Of a DNA stretch of 18,701 nt, positions 13,977 through 18,701 are shown piece after piece. A program made the translations under genes and the position numbers. The notes beneath the pieces are model-generated. The model did no database searches. It saw only the letters and a program-made list of their open reading frames with translations, and had not been told where the DNA came from. Positions within the stretch are counted from its first letter, which is position 1. Every line of letters starts with the position of its first letter. The DNA is from JBMORL01 sp049322335. Lineage in GTDB: Bacteria; Bacteroidota; Bacteroidia; Flavobacteriales_D; UBA2798. Location of the stretch: the NCBI GenBank assembly GCA_049322335.1, contig JBMORL010000046.1:1-18701 (forward strand), in the 5' to 3' direction.

Positions 13977-14081
13977 ATGGAAACATTATTGATTTGGAAG
14001 ATTGTACTCGTGATAGTACTGGCCATTGTAGCTATTGTGAATTATAACGCATGGGTAAGAAAAGGCGATGAGCAGCCTTGA
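13977..14081 (+). CDS. Small single-span membrane protein, 34 residues
   Basis: ATG 13977 to TGA 14079-14081 encodes METLLIWKIVLVIVLAIVAI followed by a polar tail (NYNAWVRKGDEQP). Residues about 4-22 form one transmembrane helix. The basic WVRKG patch follows it and acid-to-neutral residues end the chain. Codon use is ordinary for the window. CGGGAAG lies a few bases before the ATG. Its last codons contain the -33 element of the next gene's promoter. No family is recognised. The case rests on the clean hydrophobic-then-basic layout and on its filling a space that is otherwise hard to explain, so it could still be a chance ORF. Confidence 0.45.
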   Translation: METLLIWKIVLVIVLAIVAIVNYNAWVRKGDEQP

Positions 14082-14108
14082 CTTTAAAAAGTTGAATTAG
14101 TATCTTTG
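14078..14108 (+). promoter_or_regulatory. Bacteroidota-type promoter for the thioredoxin-like gene
   Basis: TTG (14078-14080) and TATCTTTG (14101-14108), an exact TAnnTTTG, are separated by 20 bases, the same spacing as at hppA. The ATG follows at 14119, so the transcript would have only about five leader bases. The -33 TTG overlaps the end of the small ORF. Confidence 0.7.
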
Positions 14109-14118
14109 GTGCCCTTTT

Positions 14119-14679
14119 ATGAGCAAGATTAATATCGGATTATCATTGGCTGCTGTGCTGTTTTTCGTAACCGGCATTTTTCATTTTAACCGCAGCTTTT
14201 CCAATTCCTCCGCACTCTATTATCAAAAGTTTCCCGGCATTGGCGATGAAGCGCCTGATATTGATCTGAAAAGCCCATCGGGCAAGAGTATTAAACTCTC
14301 TTCATTAAGGGGAAAAATAGTGTTGCTTGACTTCTGGGCTTCCTGGTGTGGCCCCTGCCGTGCCGAAAACCCCAACGTGGTAGACGCCTACAACAAATAC
14401 AAAAAAGCCACCTTTAAAACCGCCAAAGGCTTTGAAATCTATAGTGTTTCGCTGGATACAGACAAAGACAAGTGGAAAGATGCCATCAAAAAAGACGGGC
14501 TCAAATGGAAATACCATGTAAGCGACCTCAAAGGATGGAACAGTTCGGCCGGAAAACTTTATGGCATTAACTCCATTCCCAATAATTTCCTCATCGGCCC
14601 CGATGGAAAGATCCTGGCCATAAACCTTCGCGGGCTTGAATTACATACCGCTATTGACGAATACATCGAAAAGCTCTGA
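14119..14679 (+). CDS. TlpA/ResA-like membrane-anchored thioredoxin
   Basis: The 186 residues start with a signal anchor or uncleaved signal (5-24: NIGLSLAAVLFFVTGIFHFN). A TlpA-type thioredoxin domain follows (about 40-186), opening with GDEAPDIDLKSPSGK. The active site is WASWCGPC with Cys77 and Cys80; SLRGKIVLLDFW precedes it, and the cis-proline region is NSIPNNFLIG. The AENPNVV helix and the VSLDTDKDKW insertion are usual for the AhpC/TSA-TlpA group. It should act as a disulfide reductase or thiol-disulfide exchanger on the periplasmic face; the substrate is unknown, with cytochrome c maturation and protein repair as common roles. It has its own promoter and a terminator directly after the stop, so it is a single-gene unit. 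Confidence 0.93.
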   Translation: MSKINIGLSLAAVLFFVTGIFHFNRSFSNSSALYYQKFPGIGDEAPDIDLKSPSGKSIKLSSLRGKIVLLDFWASWCGPCRAENPNVVDAYNKYKKATFKTAKGFEIYSVSLDTDKDKWKDAIKKDGLKWKYHVSDLKGWNSSAGKLYGINSIPNNFLIGPDGKILAINLRGLELHTAIDEYIEKL

Positions 14680-14703
14680 AGACTGACCACCCGTCAGTTT
14701 TTC
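14679..14703 (+). terminator. Intrinsic terminator after the thioredoxin-like gene
   Basis: ACTGAC (14682-14687) pairs perfectly with GTCAGT (14693-14698) across the loop CACCC. The stem can extend by A-T and G-T pairs to AAGACTGAC / GTCAGTTTT. A five-T run ends the structure. It begins immediately after the TGA stop. Confidence 0.8.
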
Positions 14704-14728
14704 TGCCCTTTTTTATCCCTTTTTCACC

Positions 14729-14736
14729 TACATTTG
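14729..14736 (+). promoter_or_regulatory. Probable -7 element for the grpE-dnaJ-ABC operon
   Basis: TACATTTG is an exact match to TAnnTTTG, placed 26 bases after the preceding terminator and 58 bases before the preferred grpE start. No TTG is found at the -33 position, which is T-rich. No CIRCE or other heat-shock operator (TTAGCACTC-type) is seen around it. Confidence 0.5.
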
Positions 14737-14793
14737 CCCACCCTCTGACACTATGTCTCTTTTATCCGTATGGTGTTATTTTTGAGAGGGAAA

Positions 14794-15366
14794 ATGCAAA
14801 AAATGAAGCCCATGGAACAGGATGAGAAAGTGAACCCCGGTGAACAGGAAACCACTTCCGAAAACCAGGAAAAAAATGATGCCAATACTACCCCCGAAAA
14901 TAAGGAACAAATACCCGTGCAGGAAAAAAATTACGAGCAGCTTTACAATGAAGTGAATGATAAATTTCTAAGGCTATATTCAGAATTCGAAAACTATAAA
15001 CGCAGAACTGCCAAAGAACGTATCGATCTGCTGAAAAGTGCAGGCAGTGATATCGCCAAAGCTATATTGCCTGTTATAGATGATTTTGAACGCGCCATGA
15101 AGGCCAATGAGCAGGTAACCGATGTGGAAGCCATGAAAGAAGGATTCAGAATGATTTACCATAAAATGAATGTACAGCTGCAATCCAAAGGAATAAAACA
15201 GATGGAACTGAAAGGAACGGATTTTAATGCCGACATTTCCGAAGCCATCGCCAATATTCCGGCTGCTGATGAAACACAGAAAAATAAAGTAGTGGATGTG
15301 GTGGAAAACGGATATTATATGAATGATGTGATCATCCGCTATGCAAAAGTGGTGGTTGGAAATTAA
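14794..15366 (+). CDS. grpE: Nucleotide exchange factor GrpE
   Basis: GrpE releases ADP from DnaK and so resets the Hsp70 cycle in the cytoplasm. From the chosen start the protein has 190 residues: an acidic, Gln/Asn-rich disordered front of about 45, a long coiled coil (YEQLYNEVNDKFLRLYSEFE, NYKRRTAKER) and the C-terminal beta domain (GFRMIYHKMNVQLQSKGIKQ, VVENGYYMNDVIIRYAKV). I chose ATG 14794 because GAGAGG stands just before it. ATG 14770 in the same frame would add a hydrophobic MVLFLRGK that is unlike GrpE. Later in-frame ATGs (14803, 14812) are also possible. dnaJ follows after 12 bases; dnaK is not in the window, as is usual for Bacteroidota. Confidence 0.95.
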   Translation: MQKMKPMEQDEKVNPGEQETTSENQEKNDANTTPENKEQIPVQEKNYEQLYNEVNDKFLRLYSEFENYKRRTAKERIDLLKSAGSDIAKAILPVIDDFERAMKANEQVTDVEAMKEGFRMIYHKMNVQLQSKGIKQMELKGTDFNADISEAIANIPAADETQKNKVVDVVENGYYMNDVIIRYAKVVVGN

Positions 15367-15378
15367 AAAACAACAGCA

Positions 15379-16521
15379 GTGTCAAAAAGAGATTATTACG
15401 AAATACTGGGCGTGTCAAAAAATGCCGATGCGGAAGAAATAAAAAAAGCTTACCGCAAACTGGCTATTAAATATCACCCCGACAAAAATCCCGGTGACAA
15501 GGCAGCTGAAGAAAAGTTCAAGGAAGCAGCCGAAGCCTATGATGTATTGAGTAATCCCGAAAAGAAAAAACGTTACGACCAGTTTGGACACGCGGGAATG
15601 GGTGCCGGTGCACAGGGATTTGGCGGTGGAATGAATATGGATGATATCTTCAGCCAGTTCAGCGATATTTTTGGTGGCGCTTTTGGCGGAGGTTTCGGAG
15701 GAGGCTCACGAAAAAGAGTGCAACGCGGTTCCAATCTCCGCATTAAAGTAAAACTTACCCTGGAGGAAATTGCCACCGGAGTAGAGAAAAAAATAAAAGT
15801 AAATAAACTGGTTAATTGTAAAACCTGCAGCGGAACAGGTGCCAAAAACGGAAGCTCATACAAAAACTGTAACACCTGTAACGGCAGCGGCCATGTAACA
15901 CGTGTGCAGCAAACTTTTTTGGGACATATGCAAACCACTTCGGTTTGTCCCACCTGCCACGGACAGGGAACCACCATTACCGATAAATGCACAGCCTGTT
16001 ATGGCGATGGAGTAACCCGTGAAGAAGAAGTAATTACCATCACTATTCCCGCTGGAGTGGAAGAAGGAATGCAAATGGCTGTTAGCGGAAAGGGCAACTC
16101 CGTTAGAAATGGTGTGCCGGGCGACCTGATTGTTGTTTTCGAGGAAATTCCGCATGAGGTATTGCAGCGTGACGGGCACAACCTGCATTACGACCTTCAT
16201 CTCAACTTTGCATCGGCCACCCTGGGCGATGAAGCAGAAATACCAACACTTGACGGGAAAGCCAAAATAAAAATAGAACCGGGCACTCAAAGCGGAAAAA
16301 TCGTGAGGCTGCGCAACAAAGGCATTCCTGTACTCGATAGTTATCAGAAAGGCGACCTGCTCGTGACAATCAATGTGTGGACACCACAAAAAGTATCGAA
16401 AGAAGAAAAAGAACTGTTGGAAAAACTGAAACAATCTGATAACTTTAACCCGCATCCTTCCAAAAAAGAAAAAAGTATATTTAAACGCTGGAAAGAAATG
16501 TTTACAGGCGAACAAGATTAA
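15379..16521 (+). CDS. dnaJ: Molecular chaperone DnaJ (type I Hsp40), GTG start
   Basis: DnaJ delivers unfolded substrates to DnaK and triggers its ATPase. The 380 residues have the full type I layout: J domain (4-68) with HPD at 33-35; Gly/Phe-rich linker (about 70-110, GGAFGGGFGGG); four zinc motifs CKTCSGTG (147), CNTCNGSG (164), CPTCHGQG (190) and CTACYGDG (204); then two beta-barrel substrate domains and a short C-terminal helix. The start is GTG at 15379. No ATG is available in the right place, and the translation from it (SKRDYYEILGV) begins exactly as the family does. The stop TAA overlaps the ATG of the ABC ATPase gene by one base, TAATG. The gene is complete with all key residues. 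Confidence 0.97.
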   Translation: MSKRDYYEILGVSKNADAEEIKKAYRKLAIKYHPDKNPGDKAAEEKFKEAAEAYDVLSNPEKKKRYDQFGHAGMGAGAQGFGGGMNMDDIFSQFSDIFGGAFGGGFGGGSRKRVQRGSNLRIKVKLTLEEIATGVEKKIKVNKLVNCKTCSGTGAKNGSSYKNCNTCNGSGHVTRVQQTFLGHMQTTSVCPTCHGQGTTITDKCTACYGDGVTREEEVITITIPAGVEEGMQMAVSGKGNSVRNGVPGDLIVVFEEIPHEVLQRDGHNLHYDLHLNFASATLGDEAEIPTLDGKAKIKIEPGTQSGKIVRLRNKGIPVLDSYQKGDLLVTINVWTPQKVSKEEKELLEKLKQSDNFNPHPSKKEKSIFKRWKEMFTGEQD

Positions 16522-17459
16522 TGGAAATACTGCGCACCGAAAATATCGTTAAACGTTACGCCAATCATACAGCGCTGAGTGGCGTAAGTGTTTCTGTAAA
16601 GGAAAAAACCATTTTCGGGTTGCTGGGTCCCAATGGTGCGGGAAAAACTTCGCTGATTCGAATCATCAATCAAATTACAGCTCCCGATGAAGGATATGTG
16701 TATTTCAGGGGAGAAAAATTAAGGCAAAACCATATCTCACAAATCGGTTATCTTCCTGAAGAACGCGGATTATATAAAAAAATGAAAGTGGGCGAACAGG
16801 CTGTTTACCTTGCACGCCTGAAAGGAATGAATAAACATGAAGCCTATGCAGAATTGAGAAAATGGTTCGAGAAATTTGAGATCTCGGCCTGGTGGGATAA
16901 AAAAATTGAAGAGCTGTCGAAAGGAATGGCGCAGAAAGTACAATTCATTACTACTGTAATGCATAAACCTAAACTGCTCATTCTTGATGAACCTTTCAGC
17001 GGGTTCGATCCTATTAATGCCAATCTTGTAAAACAGGAAATTTTAAAACTGCGTGACGAAGGCACCACGGTAATTTTTTCCACGCACAATATGGGTTCGG
17101 TAGAAGAAATGTGTGACGAGATTGCGCTCATCAATAAATCGGAAGTGATACTGGATGGTTCGGTGCGCGACATCAAAAAGAAATTCCGTTCGTATGTATA
17201 TGAAGTGGAATTTGGCGGCAACATGATTGCTTTTGCCAACGCACTTTGGGCAGGATATGAACTGGTGGAAAAAACGGTGATTGATCAGAATAACTTCAAA
17301 GCCAAAATAAAATTATTGGGTAATAATACACTTAATAATTTATTGCAAACCCTTATCCCGGCCGTTGAAATTCACGCGGTAAACGAACTTATTCCCAATA
17401 TGAATGATATTTTCATTGAAGTGGTAAACCAGCAAAATGCAGTCTTAAAAAATGGGTAA
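16521..17459 (+). CDS. ABC transporter ATP-binding protein (NatA/YhaQ-like)
   Basis: This 312-residue ATPase powers an exporter-type ABC system. Walker A is GPNGAGKT (36-43), the Q-loop region QIGYLPEERGLY (74-85), Walker B LLILDEPFSGFD (152-163), and the switch His189 in STHNM. The signature motif is degenerate: ELSKGMAQKVQF in place of LSGGQ, a form common in the NatA/YhaQ group. The last 85 residues form the DUF4162-type extension of this group. It overlaps dnaJ by one base and the permease start by eight bases, so all four genes appear translationally coupled. The NatA/YhaQ name does not establish the substrate; sodium export is known only for the Bacillus prototype. Confidence 0.93.
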   Translation: MEILRTENIVKRYANHTALSGVSVSVKEKTIFGLLGPNGAGKTSLIRIINQITAPDEGYVYFRGEKLRQNHISQIGYLPEERGLYKKMKVGEQAVYLARLKGMNKHEAYAELRKWFEKFEISAWWDKKIEELSKGMAQKVQFITTVMHKPKLLILDEPFSGFDPINANLVKQEILKLRDEGTTVIFSTHNMGSVEEMCDEIALINKSEVILDGSVRDIKKKFRSYVYEVEFGGNMIAFANALWAGYELVEKTVIDQNNFKAKIKLLGNNTLNNLLQTLIPAVEIHAVNELIPNMNDIFIEVVNQQNAVLKNG

Positions 17460-18701
17460 AATCGGGATGATCATATCACGCGAGTACTGGACGAGAGTCA
17501 GGAAAAAGTCGTTTATTATCATGAGCATTCTCGGGCCGTTGCTGATCGGGGGATTTATCACACTTACCATCTGGCTTACCATTAGTGAAAACAAACAATA
17601 TAACGTGCTGGTAGTAGACGAATTGGGATTAACCGACCGGCAATTTAAAAACAAGGAAGGTGTTCTTAATTTTTCCAGTACAGAAAAAAAAGTTACCAAG
17701 GAAGAATTTGCTGAAAACGAGTCGTATGATTTAATGCTGAAAATTGAACAAAATTCACTCAACGGCACTCCGGCTTTAATGTATTATAAAAAGCTGCCCT
17801 CTCTTTCAATACAATCTTATATTAATTCAGAACTTGATGCGGTAATGGAGGGATATAGATTGATGAAAGCAAAAACAAATCCTGAAGTAGAAAAATTCAT
17901 CAATGACGAATATCCAAAAATAAAAAAACATGTTGATATTACTATCAAGGATGTGAACAGCGATGAAAATGCCAAACAAAAACAATATGCTTCTATTATA
18001 GGATTTGCTTTTGCCATACTCATCTACATGTTCATTTTCATGTATGGCGTACAGGTAATGCGCGGGGTAATTGAAGAAAAAACAAGCCGCATCGTTGAAA
18101 TCATTATTTCTTCCGTTCGCCCCATTGAATTAATGATGGGAAAAATTATAGGGATTGCATTGGTAGGATTAACTCAATTCATTCTCTGGGTATTTTTCAC
18201 TGCCACAATTCTCATTATCAGCCAGCAATTGTTTTTCCCTGATATTTATGACCCGCAAACTCAGGCACAGATCACACAGGTGGCTACAGAAGTGGACGCG
18301 AGCCCGATGACCCAGACCGAAAATTTTAATACCAACGAAACATACGACCTTGTATATAACGTTGTGAACTGGCCATTGCTTCTGGGTATGTTTTTGTTTT
18401 ACTTTATCGGAGGTTACCTGATGTACAGCGCACTATTCGCAGCTATAGGCGCTGCTGTTGATGCAGAATCCGATACCCAGCAATTTTTAATGCCGGTCAC
18501 CATTCCACTGGTATTCGGATTTATCGTTTCTGAAATGGCTTTGCAAAATCCCGAAAGCGATACCGTTTTCTGGACCTCCATGATTCCCCTTACTTCACCT
18601 GTAGTAATGATGGTGAGAGTAGCCATCGGAATTCCGGTTTGGGAATTATTGCTTTCCATGTTTTTCCTTATTGCCGGCTTCCTCTTTTGCACCTGGCTGG
18701 C
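17452..18701 (+). CDS. ABC-2 type transporter permease (NatB/YhaP-like), 3' truncated
   Basis: The frame opens at ATG 17452, eight bases before the ATPase gene ends, and runs off the window after 416 codons. Residues 1-20 are a cytoplasmic basic segment (ISREYWTRVRKKS), followed by a first membrane helix (21-44). An extracytoplasmic domain of about 135 residues comes next, then a second helix (about 181-203). The cytoplasmic family hallmark GVIEEKTSRIVEIIISSVRP (205-223) precedes KIIGIALVGLTQF. Further hydrophobic helices follow around another polar loop (residues about 262-295, DPQTQAQITQ onward). This is the ABC-2 family layout of NatB/YhaP partners. With the ATPase it should form a homodimeric or paired exporter. 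The missing end probably holds one or more further helices. Confidence 0.92.
   Translation, partial: MGKIGMIISREYWTRVRKKSFIIMSILGPLLIGGFITLTIWLTISENKQYNVLVVDELGLTDRQFKNKEGVLNFSSTEKKVTKEEFAENESYDLMLKIEQNSLNGTPALMYYKKLPSLSIQSYINSELDAVMEGYRLMKAKTNPEVEKFINDEYPKIKKHVDITIKDVNSDENAKQKQYASIIGFAFAILIYMFIFMYGVQVMRGVIEEKTSRIVEIIISSVRPIELMMGKIIGIALVGLTQFILWVFFTATILIISQQLFFPDIYDPQTQAQITQVATEVDASPMTQTENFNTNETYDLVYNVVNWPLLLGMFLFYFIGGYLMYSALFAAIGAAVDAESDTQQFLMPVTIPLVFGFIVSEMALQNPESDTVFWTSMIPLTSPVVMMVRVAIGIPVWELLLSMFFLIAGFLFCTWL

Noticed and set aside
14680..14793. CIRCE or other heat-shock operator before grpE
   Set aside because: No TTAGCACTC/GAGTGCTAA inverted repeat is present; only a terminator and a housekeeping-type -7 element are seen.
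15856..16515. Minus-strand 219-residue ORF opposite dnaJ
   Set aside because: Antisense shadow of the conserved zinc-finger and C-terminal region of DnaJ.

Overview
The window reads as a piece of a Bacteroidota chromosome, probably near the Flavobacteriia. The grounds are: promoters of the TTG-N17-20-TAnnTTTG type, A-rich start regions mostly without Shine-Dalgarno sequences, a DUF4290 gene directly before murA, a MurA with Asp in place of the catalytic Cys, a LytTR regulator beside a hybrid kinase, and the order grpE-dnaJ-ABC ATPase-ABC permease. No rRNA, tRNA, CRISPR array or transposase gene was seen.

Bases 1-6642 look like a variable, accessory stretch. After the last 35 codons of a probable SpoIIE/PP2C-type phosphatase come a VanW-family protein, a secreted SH3-like protein with a small two-span membrane protein, two MORN/YwqK-like proteins that are paralogues of each other, and two paralogous lipoproteins in an ATGA-overlapping pair. 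Four same-orientation copies of an intergenic inverted-repeat element (about 140-155 bp) lie between these genes. One copy runs into the larger MORN gene and appears to supply its signal peptide.

Bases 6643-11114 are core metabolism. Two divergent promoters separate the lipoproteins from hppA, a membrane pyrophosphatase that ends in a clear intrinsic terminator. A DUF4290-murA operon follows.

Bases 11115-13646 hold a signalling pair: a membrane-anchored hybrid histidine kinase with HisKA, HATPase, REC and HPt parts but no sensor domain, and a LytTR response regulator. An identical 11-bp direct repeat with 21-bp spacing lies just before the kinase gene and is a candidate LytTR operator. The 330 bp after the regulator are repeat-rich and gene-poor (16-bp tandem repeat, inverted repeat) up to a tiny one-span membrane protein.

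Bases 14078-18701 hold a TlpA-like thioredoxin gene with its own near-leaderless promoter and a terminator, then the tightly packed operon grpE-dnaJ-ABC ATPase-ABC permease. The permease is cut by the window end.
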